From Grammothele lineata (taxonomy: Eukaryota > Basidiomycota > Agaricomycetes > Polyporales > Polyporaceae), in assembly GCA_002150815.3 (NCBI GenBank), contig NDFF03000394.1:124001-188000 (forward strand): DNA of 64,000 bases, written 5' to 3'. Below, piece by piece: positions 22,363 through 35,600 of the stretch. The translations under genes and the position numbers were made by a program. The stretch's first letter is position 1; each line of letters starts with the position of its first letter. The notes under the pieces were generated by a model. The model did no database searches. It was given only the letters and a program-made list of their open reading frames with translations, and had not been told where the DNA came from.

Positions 22363-24658
22363 GGCGTGTCGGAGGAGACTCGAAAAACTAATGAACATGG
22401 ACCGAGGCTCGGCTCGGAAGGCGCTGCAGGAGCGCGGTGATCAGGATGGCATATGCCAGAGCAGCGCGGGTAAGGGTTCTGGACGACTGCCGTGGAGATC
22501 GTTGACACGCAAGCACTGGGGCTTGGGAGTCGTCTGGAGTCACTAGCAGAGGCTAGCAGAACGCAAGTTCGGGTCCAACGCCAACCTCCCAGTCGGACGC
22601 TGCGAGAACGCGACCGGGGCGGCGCTGGGGCCGGCGTCGGCCGGACGCCGTCCCAATATGGCGCGTGTCGGGCTCCGGGCAGCGGACGTGGTGCGGCCTG
22701 GGCCCTGTGGACGCCCGAAGCCGAGGCCGGGGACGGCTCGCACTCGGGGCGCTTGGCTCGCGCTCTGGCTGGGCTGCGGCCCCTGAGCACCGTGCAGCCC
22801 GAGTCTGAGTCCCCGATGCTGGCCACCGAGAGCCTTTGAGATCGACTCCGGCCGGGCCAGTAACCCTGTCGCTAGGCGAGTGTACGCACTCACTCTCCGT
22901 CCTCGTGGGCCCCCTTCCCCTAAATTAAATCACAGGATTCCCTCTATCCGCACGCGCAGTCGGCGATACGATGACCAGACCGTCCTGTGCAAGGTGATCG
23001 AATATTACCCAAGCCTGGCCTCGAAACCTGCTAAAATTGATGTTTCCTGCCCCGATCGCTCGCCCAGTATGTACCCGTCCCTCTCCGTCTGCCCTCCGAG
23101 GCCCGCCCTTCCCCCTTTTGTCCAGCACCATTCCTTGCCAGCAATCTGTTTTCCGCTGACGAGGCCTCCATCATCGCGTTGGCCACACCCGCGCGACAAC
23201 CACGCAACTGCTGATCGTCACGCGAGAGCTAAACAGACTCGCCAGCGCGAACCCTTGTCGTCTCAGCGCGCTGTATTCGGGGTGCATCATGCACTCCAAC
23301 ACCCTCGGTACCCACCAACATGACAATACCCCCAGGCTTATACGCTAGGAATGTTCGCGCTTCGCGAACATATTGCCGTCGTCCTCTCCGTGCTGAAACG
23401 CATGTTCATTGCCAGCCGACTGACGTCGTCTGACCGTCTCAAACAGCCCGTCTTCGCCTCGGTGAGTACATTAGTACGTGAACTAGTACTAGCTACCGAT
23501 ACGTCCCTGTCCCCGCTACGGCGCAGGCAGACGCCCGTCCCGAGGCATGGTGGCGGCGACACAATGATCACGACCTGGTGCCGCAATATAGACGTCCTTC
23601 GTGACGATTCGCGGCAATCTCAGGCGTCACACCCGGCCCAATCTCGCGAGCCTGCTCCCCGCCTACCGCGCTTTCTTGCGGTCTGCCCCACTGGCTGTGG
23701 GTCTCGGATGAAGAGGCAGTTCCAAGATCTCAGCCCATCTCAGATGACTTACCCTTCGCGCCTCGACCGCCGTATCATCATCATGATGAACTTATTAACA
23801 TCTCGCCTTCTCGTGCATCTATGCTCTCAAACCTTCTTCTGCCCGGGCGCGCCTTCTAGCTTGGGGTCATTCGCGGATCGTCCGTCCACGCCCTGTGTTT
23901 TCGTCGTCGTCGTCCGCACCGGTACACTCGGCCCCGCATTTGTCGCAGTCCACCTGCGCACCCGCTCGATCGCGAGGGGGACAGGAGCCGTCGTAGAGCC
24001 GGCCTCGATCGAGCGCAGATGTTTCATATTCGTGATCATATTATTACCCCAACAGGAGCGCGGCCTGGAGGTGAGTAGACACGCAGCCTATATCGCCTCG
24101 CGCTGATGGCTGGAACGCTCCTTCGTCGGGCCGAGACAGCCCCGCGCACGGCGGGCTCGGGGGGACGGAGGGCGTCGGACCCCGGGGCTATATTGATCGC
24201 GCGTACCGTACCTGGGCCGACGTGCATGCCAGGAATGATCGAGCGCGCCAGTCAGCGAGCCCCGTATTGGCTATATTGAGGGTATTCGCAGCGAGCGGCA
24301 GGTATAATCCCTGTACAAACGGGTCTTGGGCCAATTATCCGGAATGGGGGCCCGCTTGACGCTAAACTCGTTATAGCGCGGGCCGTTGGCAGGGCACGAC
24401 ATCATTCAGCTTGTGACAGATCAGTGTTATTCCACTCCAAACACAATTTTGTCAGTCCGTTTTTTGGCCGTAACGCGCTACATCGCGCCTACAGAGGGAG
24501 TCGCCAGTCCCGAGCCCGATGGCTTTGTGGCAGTGAGATTGTGCCTGGGCATGGCTTGCGGGGGAGCGAGCGCGAGCGCCTTCGGAGACTACTTATGAAT
24601 GGCGATCATTCTCCTATCCATGCCATTAGCCTCACCGCTCGCCCTGGTCCACTCTCCA
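22363..24658. other. Divergent intergenic region, no supported gene
   Basis: 2.3 kb between the DNA ligase gene and the C2H2 gene. Frames up to 251 codons occur (for example from 23351) but show no domain and mixed composition. A perfect 9-base stem with a 3-base loop lies at 23351-23371. The region must hold two promoters. Confidence 0.5.
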
Positions 24659-25583
24659 ATGTCTGACCGCCGCGCTCAACAGTACCCTCCGGGCGCGAAC
24701 GTCGCGCTCGCCTCGCACGCGCAGTGGACCAGCAGCAGCCAACACTACCCCGCCTCCTACTCGCAAGACCACTACTCCTCCGCCACCACCTACAGCAGCC
24801 TCCCCCCTCTCCGCCCCTCCGTCCCGGCTTCGTACGACGCCATGTCTTCGCACGCGCAAGCGGTCGCCGCGCAGTACCAGCTTGGCGGCGGCGGCGGAGA
24901 CCAGATGCACTACTCGCACATCCCGACCTCTTCGGACCGGCGCTCCTCCGTGTCCATGTCGCAGTACGGCGCGTACACCGTCGACGCCCACCACGCCCAC
25001 GGCTCGTCCGCCGCGCAGGCCGCGCCGCGCTCGCACTCGCACGCGCACACCTCCTCGTACTCATCCCACTCGCACCCGCATCCGTCCGGCCTCCCGCACT
25101 CGCCTTCGCACTCGCACCCGTACTCGCAACAGGCGATGGCGGGCTCGTACGGGGCGCCACTGTCGTCATCTCCGCAGTCGTCCCCGGCGATGTCCAGCAT
25201 GGCAACCGCCACCCACACCCACTACGGCTCTTCCCCAGGCAGCAGCGGGGGCGGGGGCGGGTACGGCCAGGTGCCGGGCGGCGGGGGCGCGGGGTCGCAG
25301 TTCCCCGCGTCGCCCCCGCGGCCGTTCGCGTGCGACATGTGCGCGCTGTCGTTCAACCGCCAGCACGACCTCAAGCGCCATCGCGACACGCACACGGGCG
25401 AGAAGCCGTTCTTCTGCAACGGCGGTTGCGGGAAGACCTTCACGAGGAAGGACGCGTTGAAGAGGCACCAGGTACGTGGGCTTCGGCTTCGGCTGTCTCG
25501 CTGCGAGAAGGAGAAGGCTGACGGTTGTCTCGTCGTCTGATCAGCTGGTGAAGCGTTGCGGCATCGATGAGAGTAATTCGTAA
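24659..25583 (+). CDS. C2H2 zinc-finger transcription factor
   Basis: A likely sequence-specific DNA-binding regulator. Exons are 24659-25471 and 25545-25583 (283 residues). About 215 residues of low-complexity sequence rich in Ser, His, Tyr, Gln and Pro precede the fingers and probably act as an activation or phase-separation region; the His/Ser repeats (SHSHAHTSSYSSHSHPHP) are striking. Finger 1 is C-x2-C with H-x3-H (FACDMCALSF...LKRHRDTH), followed by the TGEKPF linker. Finger 2 starts C-x3-C (CNGGCGKTFTRKDALKRH) and takes its last ligand Cys from the small second exon (LVKRC), so splicing is needed to complete it. In-frame ATGs at 24599 and 24620 would add 13-20 hydrophobic residues; I prefer MSDRRAQ. 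Confidence 0.85.
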
Positions 25584-25939
25584 GCGTACTGCTAGTCTGG
25601 ATCCACACCATCTGCCTGTGAGTCTTCTCTTCATCTGGTCCGGCTGCGCCGCTCGCTGACGCCGTTTCCGCCTCTTGCGCAGAGTCTACATCCACTAATT
25701 GCCGGCACAAGACTTAGCCTACAACCCAGCGTCTTGACTTATATGTTATTGCCACGCTCCGACTTGTGTTTCTGGTGTATTGCTATACGCATTGTAAAAG
25801 TATCGTTCACATGGACTCCCAGTACTGCACGGTCAGGTAGACGTTAGCCTGCTTTGTAGTTTGCGTAGATTCGCAGCCAATGTATCTTACTACTATTATC
25901 GCCACAAGCGACTGCCAACAGGAAACCCGAATTTGTCCC
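25584..25939. other. Convergent 3' region
   Basis: 356 bases between the stops of the C2H2 gene (plus) and the acetyltransferase (minus), presumably untranslated ends and terminators. No defined site seen. Confidence 0.5.
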
Positions 25940-26651
25940 TCATTTGCCCTCCGCCGTTGCCGCTGCCGTCACCTTGTCTGGATGTTCAATGTCTCTCTGA
26001 AGGATCCATGCGTCATGTGGCGTAATTTTCTTGTAGTAGTCCTTGTACAGGCCGGCTTCTTTGAAGCCATGACGCTCGTAGAACTTCTTTGCCTCCTCGT
26101 TTGAAACCTGTACGTGCAGGTAGAGGGCGGAGATTTTGGGTTTAGCGTGAGCGGTGGCGGCATCGATAAGATGTTGGAGGGCTTGAGAGCCGATGCCTCT
26201 TGATCGATAGGGCTGGTAGATGATGTCGGAGATGGGCATCTCCTTGCGCAAGACGCGATGATGGAAGTGAACTCACCGCAAGCACGGCCAGGGTCATGAG
26301 GTACAGTCTCGTCTCCTCGTCTTTAGTCTCTATCCTGCAACACATGGTGCCGATGGGGATGTCATTGTAGTAGACTGCAGTACCCGCGCCAATGAGACGA
26401 GAACTAGAAGCCAAAAGCCTAACGGGTACGTACTCAGCTGGCAGAAATCTTCTACTTCGGGCTGAACGATGTCATTGTAGAACTTTTCGCTGTATTTGAT
26501 GGGGAAGAGGACGGAGTTGAGCTTCCGCACGGTCCCTGGGCGAACGGTGAGCGGATAAGAGCAGATCGACGAGCCGAGGACGCGCACCGAGGTTGTTGGG
26601 CGTGACGGCGGCGAAGGAGACACGCGTCGAGGACGAACGCGACTGCGACAT
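25940..26651 (-). CDS. NAA50: N-alpha-acetyltransferase NAA50-like (GNAT fold)
   Basis: Transfers acetyl from acetyl-CoA to protein N-termini, typically Met-hydrophobic starts, and in animals works with the NatA complex and in sister-chromatid cohesion. Exons on the minus strand are 26651-26588, 26535-26434, 26374-26277 and 26212-25940 (178 residues). Every splice rejoins a block typical of NAA50: TVRKLNSVLFPIKYSEKFY, CQL|IYYNDIPIGTMCCRIE, RLYLMTLAVLA|PYRSRGIGSQ, then LYLHVQVSNEEAKKFYERHG and YYKKI. The acetyl-CoA-binding loop is RSRGIG (R-x-x-G-x-G). The first 20 residues are Ser-rich and then VTPNNLG, as expected. A few residues follow the fold (TAAATAEGK). Confidence 0.93.
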
Positions 26652-29600
26652 GGGAGACGGGCAAGGCGAGCGGGGCAGGCGCCTGTGCGGGCCGGCGTCA
26701 GGCGGCGGGGGCCACGTGGGGCGAGGGTGAGAGAGATGCTTGCCCGATCCGAGCCTGGGTGCTTGTCCTCCTGTTTGCCTCGCGAAGCGTCCTCGCGCGT
26801 CGAGGCAGCGCGTTCTAGCGACCGTCCTCGAAGCCAGCCCTGCCCTTCTGGAACGTCTTCAGTCCCAGCAGTTAACCACGCCGCCGGCATACGCCCTCGC
26901 CATCCTCGAAGCGCTACCGCGATCTCCCCTTCCCGCCCGCCTCCCAGCGGCTCGCTCCCCAACGTCCTCCCAACTACTTCCGGACTCGTCTTCGCGACCC
27001 GAACCATCGGTTGCGAGCGACCAGTCCGATCCTCCCGGCTTTCCCTCGCACACCACCTCGCCCGCTGCGCGCCGACTCCCGTCATAGCGACGCCCAGAAG
27101 AACCCCTGGTCCAGCGACAGCCAGCCGCAACTCTCGGCAGCAAATCAGCACGAGATGATGTTCCGCCTTTCTGCTGCGGTCGTTCGCTCTGTCGTGACCC
27201 TATTTCCTTCTTACGTGCGTCATTCCTCATCAGTCTCCCAGCCTTGTCCTATCCGGAAACAACTGCCATCCCAGCCCCGTGCCTCACCAGCATCGGAACG
27301 CACACGGCCCCCTTTGGTCTAGGAAGACGCTCTAAGGTAAGTCACGCCCAATTGTCCGCCCTTCCTGTCTTCATTTGCACATTCAGACATCGCGCCTTGA
27401 TTCTAGTCCGTTGCGCAGCTTAACCCATGCCGTCACATCCTGCCATATCCGCACGCAGCTGTTCATCCCGCGCTTTTCTACCCACCCATCATCTCTTCTC
27501 GGTCCATCATGAACCATAATTTGCGTCTATCTATCGTGGCCTCAAGCCCTTTCGTGAGAAGTCTGGCTCCCGTGTGAGCGCTGCTCTATAAGTCGGATAC
27601 TGAAACTTTTTGCCCTAAACGCACGCTTTAGTCACCTACTTCACTTTTCTGGCCGCGATCCATCGAGACCGCAATGGGTCCTCATGTACTCAATTCGGGC
27701 GCGCTCATCACCAGGACAATCACTGGCGCTCAGGTGAAACCTATCCCGGTCTAGGTCGAGTCAGTAAAAGGCCTAGCAGAGCTGCAGTACGTATCCTTGA
27801 CTTCTCATGCGACGCATCTCTCTTCCCGCGTGAATCGTGAAGGGTTAGCCCCTTTTGATCGTATTGAACTTTGTGGCACTTCATCCATGGTGCACCTCGC
27901 CTATTCACACGAGCTTTTCCCCAACGTTAGCTCCCTTCGCTCTCATACGTTCGTGCCTTCTCCGGTCGGAGTACATCTCTTTGCTGGAGTCCGCAGCCCG
28001 CGGTGTGGACATTCCGCAACCACTGTTGCTTCTTCTATTCACTTCGCGCCCACCATGGTCCGTGTAGTGTCGTTGCTCGACAGCTGACTCTACCATCTCC
28101 TTTCAGTTTTTAAAAGGGCTCAACAAGGGTCCTCCACGGGCGGCGGTCATAGGATCTAACTTAAGAACGGACCGGTCGCTCGGGCACGAAATTCTAGCCC
28201 AGCTCCTTCACCGACACGAAGCGTCGGCGGTCGCATCTTCCCTGGTTTACGGAATCTGGCTGCTCAGGCCAGGCTGTGCGCACCCCATCTTCCCCGCCCT
28301 TACGGATCACAGACCGCTGACCTTCCGCGTGTGCAGCGTTCCGCTCGCCGAACACACCATTTGTCATACCCCAGCCTGAGCCGCAGAAGTCGGAGATGTC
28401 CCGCAATTGCGCCAGTACTCGCTACCGCCTTGTTCCTAGGGGCGCGGAACGCCTTTCTACCGGCGATCTTCGGCCCACACAAGGCAGTACCCCTATGCCC
28501 CTACCGGAATGCTTCAGAGTGCTGTCGCGATGCTGCAACGTCCCGCACGGGAAAGCCTATCTACTTGAATCTGTCAAATAGTACTCATCTCGGCAACGGC
28601 GCGGTACCTGTTGCGAACGTGGTGGACGCGCTTGCCCATCGGACTGTCCACAGCATGACAGCAGTCTGAATGTCACCGTGAGTTTCATGACAAACTCTAC
28701 TTCTATTCTCACGAGCTGCTCGCTTACGATGGACCCATATCGGCACTCCGCAAATGTCCTGCGGCAACCTTCCTAGGATCTTACCACCTCTTGGCAGAAC
28801 TGCGCGATGAGTTCCTGTGTGGGCCACTACTGAAACATCGATGGCAATGTCCAGTACGTTATCCAGACCACAACACCCCCTATTGTCCGGTGGATGACGT
28901 GGTGAGCTCACCATCTACGACGTTCCTGCCCTTATAGGCTACACCAAGATTTTTCTCTTGTTATTTGCTTCCGGCATCACTTCAAACATCAACTGCGCGC
29001 CCGCACTACTGTGCACTACGAGCCAGAAGTTTTGGAAATGTACTAACCACGGAGGTCGTAACATCCAACCTTATGTCTGCGCTGTCAGACCCAGAGGACG
29101 GGGTGATACGGCGAGGAACATCATCCGACTGTTCACATGTCGGTTCATCAGACTCGTTCACTATTCGCTCCTGGAACGGGACCTCAAATGTGCCGAAACT
29201 TTGGTGCTAGAAGTTGCGAGGAGACGCTCGTACTGTGGTACTAGAAGAAGGGGGGGAAAGGAAGCGGGCCAGCTTCCTTGTACATCGAAGTGACTGAAGC
29301 TCCGTTCCTGATCTCCCGCTTCACGTCAAGGTATGCATTACGCCGGAACACCTGACCGCCATTCTCACGGACTTCGATGGGCTGGGCTGCAAATAGTAGG
29401 CTACCGCCTGTCGGTGGTATGGGACACGATACCGGCGTTGGCGAAGACGTGGACGTGGACATATGGGCGACGTGCTCGGTGCCGACGTCTCGCTATATGT
29501 CGTACTCTCTGCACGCGGCGTCCGTGCATCTCGGATCCGTTTTCCAGCAACGCCGGCCTGCTTCGAGCTAGTACAGGCTATCGCGCCATCGGCGAGCGAC

Positions 29601-32600
29601 CATCTAGCGCATACCCTCGCCGCACTGTATCTCCTCCCTCGACACACCTCACCCATGTCCAGGCGTACTCTTACCCCTACACGAGCACACTCCATCATTA
29701 GCGCCTCTCGTGAAGCGTGGCCCTGAGTACCTCAAGTCAACGTACCACTTTTCCGCTGCACCCGGACGGCGAACTCGGCGATGGCCTATCCACTCAAGAC
29801 GCTACGGAAGCAATGAAGCGGGCGGCTGCACGTCCATACCACTCGTACCATCCACACGCGTTAGTATCCCTGCTCGCTATGCTCTGAGCACTCCACTGAC
29901 ATTTCGCGTAGAGGGTATAACGCCAAATGTCTCGCACGTCTCGGCTATCCAGCCATCGCTATTAAGGTCTTGGCTCAACTGCATCGTCACCGCCATTTCC
30001 GAATATGACTTCCCGCTAGTGGCCTGAAGTCATTTCAGGGGTTTCAAGACGACGAGTCCGTGTTCATCGCCCGCCGATATGGCACATCATCCCCACGACC
30101 TTCATCGCGCACAGCACAAATCTTCATCCCCATCCTCCTTACGTCGTAGCGACGCGCGAGGCCCTCCCGTTGTCGCTTCGACGTCACTCTGTCACCACGG
30201 GGGGACAGCACGGGCCGGCGCCCGACGTGCGTCTACCAGCACGACCTTCAGCGCTCAGCGCTCGGCGCGTGCTCCGCCCTGTCGCCCTCTGTCGCTCGCT
30301 CTCCCCCAACGTCAAACGGAGCGCCCGATCCTCCATCGGATCGTAATGAATCCTCCTTCGTGGCGTCCGTTCCCACTCCACGGTCTCGGCCAAGACATCG
30401 TACACCGAGAAACAGCTAGAACCCGCGGAAAGTTGCTAGCCACCGCCCGCGACACTTGTAGCTCCCAAGGATGGTCGTTTCTACTGCCCCCGGGATTCCA
30501 GGAGAGACGACTGTTTCCGGGGGGGACGGGCAGCGGACCAGCAGAGGGTTCAATGGGTAAAGTTAAGATATGGTGCTCACCACACCGGCAAAGCTCCGCG
30601 GTATCCATATGTCGCAACATCTTGAGTTATGATGGGGTAACTTTTCGAAGTGAGTTTGATGCTCTCCCGAACAATAGATGTGCTACCTAAGTTGCGGATG
30701 CTTTACGTCTGCTGTTGAATCCGGCCTGTACGGGCCCCGTGCCATTGCTGCTGGGGAACATAGTAATCCATCATACATGTGATCCCCGTGCAGCGTCTAC
30801 AATGTCGCGCAGACATCGCTAGTATCGCAAATCGATCATATGCCGTCCATCAACCATCGGTGTGCGATAGTCCTCAAGGCTCAAGTTCTGCCTTGTGAGG
30901 TAATGAAGATTCATCTTCTAATGTCCACGTGGTGTTTCGTACCAGCCCCGCCGGGTCCGGAATCGCGGGCCGCACTGGACTTCTGTAGCGTCTCGGCAGA
31001 ATTAACATTGGCACAGCTGGCCGGCTTCTCTTGATTCATCGTCACTCCTGAGACATGTTCAGAAGACAGGCCCCACCCACTAGCCACCCATCGCGAATCC
31101 CGTTAGCCTCGGCTGATCTCTCGGGGAAACCGACAGTCGCATGCATCACCACGAGAGTGTCTGCATCTATAGGACCTCCGGCGTTTTCAACAAACCCTTC
31201 TCCGTCGCAGCACGGGCAAGCGGCTCAGCCGTAAATGGACTCCCCTGAAAAGCAACAACGCCGGCTTCGGTCCCTCGATTGCCTATGCGGCGGCCACGCT
31301 AGGCCGCACTGCACCGTAAGCCAAAAAATAGTCTGATCAGGCCCGGGGATCGCGGCGATAAGTCATTAATATGTATGCGCATCGACGGTATCGGGCCCGC
31401 CAGACAGGGGCTGATGACCATACTGGCAGGGATGGCGGGCAAATATCTAGAGATCAGGCTCGGTCACGCTTACTTCAAGTCGCAAGCAGAGATCTGGAAC
31501 GCCTTTCAGCCAATGAGCAGGCGTTCCGGGTACCGCTCAGGCCCCAGGGGCGGACGAAGAACACCGGCTAGGTTTATGCGATCGAGCCATTCGTACCCCG
31601 CGGGGGGGCTAGCTCACCGACGGAAATTGAATGCCCTCCTGCCGAGGAACCCGGTGCGCAGTCTAGACCGCTGCAGGGTCAGGAGAATGCGGGTGCTTTC
31701 CGATCACGTTCGTACATTACCCGCGAACGAACCTGGCGTCGCGCAGCTCACGCGGCTCTAACGATACGCGAGACGCATACGTTCGTTATCACGAGCTAGT
31801 ATTCGGTCTGGACACTGACCATGGGTGAGCCAACCTCATCAATCGCCCGGAAATGCAATTGTCTACATCCAATGGATGACGGCTACTGCATATCGACAAC
31901 TACTCCCTCAAGCAACAAGCTACGTATCATTGATTCTCGACTTGGCAAGACGTGCATTGCGCATTGCGCATGATAAAATCTCCAAGCTGAGTGATTGATA
32001 CAGCATATATATCGCTAGCGAAGGATCCTGAGAATTCTATCCTGTCTTGATAGTGCATGACTGGCATTCTAAATGTCCAATATGTCCACGAAGACTTGAG
32101 AGAACTCCCAAATCAACACATAGGCGAGAGGGGTCAGGAACAGCCGAGGAGGTAGCTAGACTTTGTATCTCTCGATCGCACGATGGGCTTGTTCAAACGT
32201 TGGTCCCTGAGGTCCGAGTATCGGGTCTCTTCCTCCTGTTCCGTTCAGGGCCGCTGACCGGAGGCCTCCGAAGGCTAGCTACGTAAATTGTCCTCAGGCA
32301 CTGGTAGAAGGACTTCGTAGAAGGCCGGTCATCCGGTCAGAACGCAACAACGGCAGAAGAATTATCTAAGCGAGTCAATAATCCTGACGCAATTGGGTCG
32401 ACACAGCCCCTGGGCTTTGAACGACGAGATTATAGCTTTGTAGATCGTCGATGCTTGCGTGTGAGCAGGACACGGAGAGCATCTACAGGCGGCAGCGCAT
32501 GAAGGAAGATCATCTCATAACTACAACTTGAGCTTGAGCTCTCGGGTTCAACGGAATCAACGTAACGAAGCCTTGTTGAAGTCATTGACGAATTTGCCAG

Positions 32601-35600
32601 AATATATCCAGTAGGATCGTCGTAAACATACCGAAGTCAGCTCAAGTTGGATGGAGGTTTGGCCTTCCTATCTCGTGATTGGGTATTCTCATCTTATGAA
32701 CATTGTGTCAGAAGCTTGCTTGCTCCCTTTGTCCTGGGCGCAGCGTTACATAATGCCACAACCCCCTTCGTGCCGACTTGGTTATTCGAGAAGGCGACAT
32801 TGCTGACGCACAGATAGCTCTTAACGAAAGCACACATCTCGATGGTGCATATACCCGTTTACTACACATTGCATGCGACTCTTTTGAACACTGCTTTGCG
32901 CAGTAGGAGCTGGAAATACAGTACTTATTGGCGATCTGCGCTCAGGAACGTGGATTGCATTGCTGCGGTGTACGATTTCGAATCGCAGTGCTTGGCACTC
33001 CGGGCAGATAGGCCGCCAAACCCCTCATGCGATTTCGGTATTTGGAATATATTTGATGAGACGACGTAGACCTCTGTACATGTAGTGAGCAGGTAGCCGT
33101 TTCACCGTAAGGCGACTTGCGCAGTTGTGAGTTGACTGTTGCGCAGTCCATGTTTGAAGGAGCACCAGCGGGCGCACACAGTTTGTCGAGGGTCTTGACT
33201 ACCGTATTTCCGAGTAATCTGGTTTGAGAACCACCATCATCGTCTACAGGCTCGCGTTTGTTATGTATAGCAGCACCGCTTTCTGGTATGACTGCATCTG
33301 TAGCGTCACGCTATGAGATGGTATACAACACGTCACTGGCATACATCGACAGAATCCGACTTACACGAGGCAGGTAGTCATGGGTAATCGGCAAAATGGG
33401 ACTATTGAACGGCCGGGCTCCAAGCCAATTTGACTCCTCCTTGATATGGAGTTAGGCGTAACAGCACCGAGACTACTTCGTGAGAGTTTGAGAGCGCTAG
33501 ATGGCGGGGAAGAGCTCGAATATTCAGAAACCAGGAATTTGTCGGGCATGAAACTGAGGAGAATTAACTCACCCCATGGTCTTCGGCCTTGCGCGCTACT
33601 GTTCGAAGCTTTGGTCTCTGATCGAAGAATAGGGGGGACGAATACTCTGAACCCGCTGAGTTGAAGTTAGTTCCTTCCGATGGCTTCTGCGCCGCCGCGA
33701 CTGTGCCTCTTGCCCCAATCAAGTGGACCGGCTTTGGATATTCAGCTGCCCTACTGCGGCTAATCGGTGTTCATGAAGCGGCGGCGCCCACGGTGACGCT
33801 AGCGATCAATGAAAAACCTATGAGACGTGACGCGGCGAGAACTAGAAACCGCCGGCATGTCCAAGATCGGAGAAATCTAGGGCCGCCGTGTTGTCGAGTA
33901 ATGGAGAAGAGACAACCGTCAAATGGACGAGTTGAGCATGTTGTGCGGGGCTGCGAGTGTCAAACAAGGGCGCACCGGCCAAACTGTGAGTCTTTGGACA
34001 CTATGAGCAACGAACATGGCAGCGGACGGATGCCATACGATACCTTTCGAACAGTGAGCACGCCACGTCGGTCCCATTGGGGCTCAGTACTAATCGTGTT
34101 AAGTGCCCACTGGGGCGGCTCCAAATCTGCACGATACCATCAGGGAGAATCCCAGGGTGGACTTCTGTCCGCGGCTGGTTACTGGCTGAGAAGCAGTCGA
34201 GACGCCCTGTCGTAATGTGATGTTGTGGCTTTATTGAAAGAGTGTACGGCGATGTTGTCCCCTACCCACGTGCAGAGACGTTCTAGAAACAGTACCAGTT
34301 GAACGGGAAACGTTTCGTTCGTCTCTGACGTGGCCTCGGTCCCTGGAGTGATGTGGACGTCCCCGATACTGGAACTTCGCAAGGGGTGCGAACTTGGCTG
34401 ATTCCTCTGGAGATTCCAGCTGTTGTCGAGACTCGGCTCGACGTGGGAATGAAGTATTCTCGAAGATCACCCATGGGCGTGCGGGCACGTTATGGGTGCT
34501 GAAGCACAACCGGCAGCGCGCGGCGTTGATGAGGCTCGAGAGACTCGAGCTGCGGTGGTCACGACAACAGCCCACTCACGTTCAAGCTCAGCGCTACGAA
34601 CCTTCCCGAGAAGAACGCTGCCATGTATGTCCACGATATGCCGCCGAAGGCGTGAAGGTGATCTGAGAACACAGGAATATGAGCCGTGGAGACGACGACG
34701 GGAGACAGCTGACTACGGCTTGGCTCACCGTGCGGCCGATACGCAACTGCGAGAACTGGGGCCGCCGTTTGGTTGCCGAGCTTATCAGTAAGCGCCTCAA
34801 CATACACAACGGACGCCATACAATGCCTATAGAGACGGGGGAGGTCGGATTCAGAGGTGCGAACGCAGTCGCGGTCGCGGTGGCAGCCTTCTGATACTCC
34901 GAGTCGGATGGCTCACAGACCGCCGGATCAAATCTGTGAGAACTGTTAATAGTGTCTTTCTCGGGGCCGAGCGCCACAGTGCTCTCGGTCGCCTCGGGAA
35001 CCTGCGAGCGCCAAACAGTCTATGATGCCGCGATCTCGTGACACGACAATCTCTTTCAAACTCGTCCACCAACTCCAATCTCCCCCGCTCTCCGTGTATC
35101 GTGCTCGGACGTCTTGACTGCAATACTCAATACTCGAAAAGCGCCGGGCGGCGGCGCTACCCTTGCTCGTCCTACTTTGAGCTAGTTGATTAGTATCCGA
35201 CGAAAAGTTATCTATCAGAAGACACCGCAGATGTTTTCGCCCTTGATTTATTCTCATCGTCTGACCAAGTTGCCTGACTAGTATAGAGGGTTCTGAAGCT
35301 GTTAATATGTAAGCACTAGAGTCTAGTATTCTGAATGACTCGGAGGAGGATAGCAAGGATACTACAAATCTACCGTGACCGTCATGGACGAGAGATCGCG
35401 GAGTTCCGCATGTTCTCGCGTCCGCATCCTGCCACGGAGATGGCAGATACAAGGTAACTGGGCGCGCGTGGATGCGCGGTGGCCAGGAGAGTCTAGGACT
35501 TGCAGGAAAAGGACGCGTGCGCCGCGACTTCGCAGAGACATAGCCTGGCAGAGGCCCACTCCCCCGCGCGTACGCCTGCCCGTACCGACGCGGAGGCGGG

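Noticed and set aside
23351..24106. A 251-codon frame between LIG1 and the C2H2 gene
   Set aside because: No domain, mixed hydrophobic and Arg/Ser-rich composition and no supporting splice sites; its start is part of a hairpin.
24606..25521. Several long frames (up to 265 codons) overlapping the C2H2 gene
   Set aside because: They are shadow frames of the GC-rich, His/Ser-repeat coding sequence; only the frame with the zinc fingers makes sense.
26330..27158. Long open frames on both strands (273 and 157 codons) upstream of NAA50
   Set aside because: They overlap each other and the first exons of NAA50, have no domain, and arise from a GC-rich promoter region. The minus frame crosses NAA50 introns.
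33655..34215. A 184-codon plus-strand frame
   Set aside because: No domain, no splice context, and composition like the surrounding gene-poor block.
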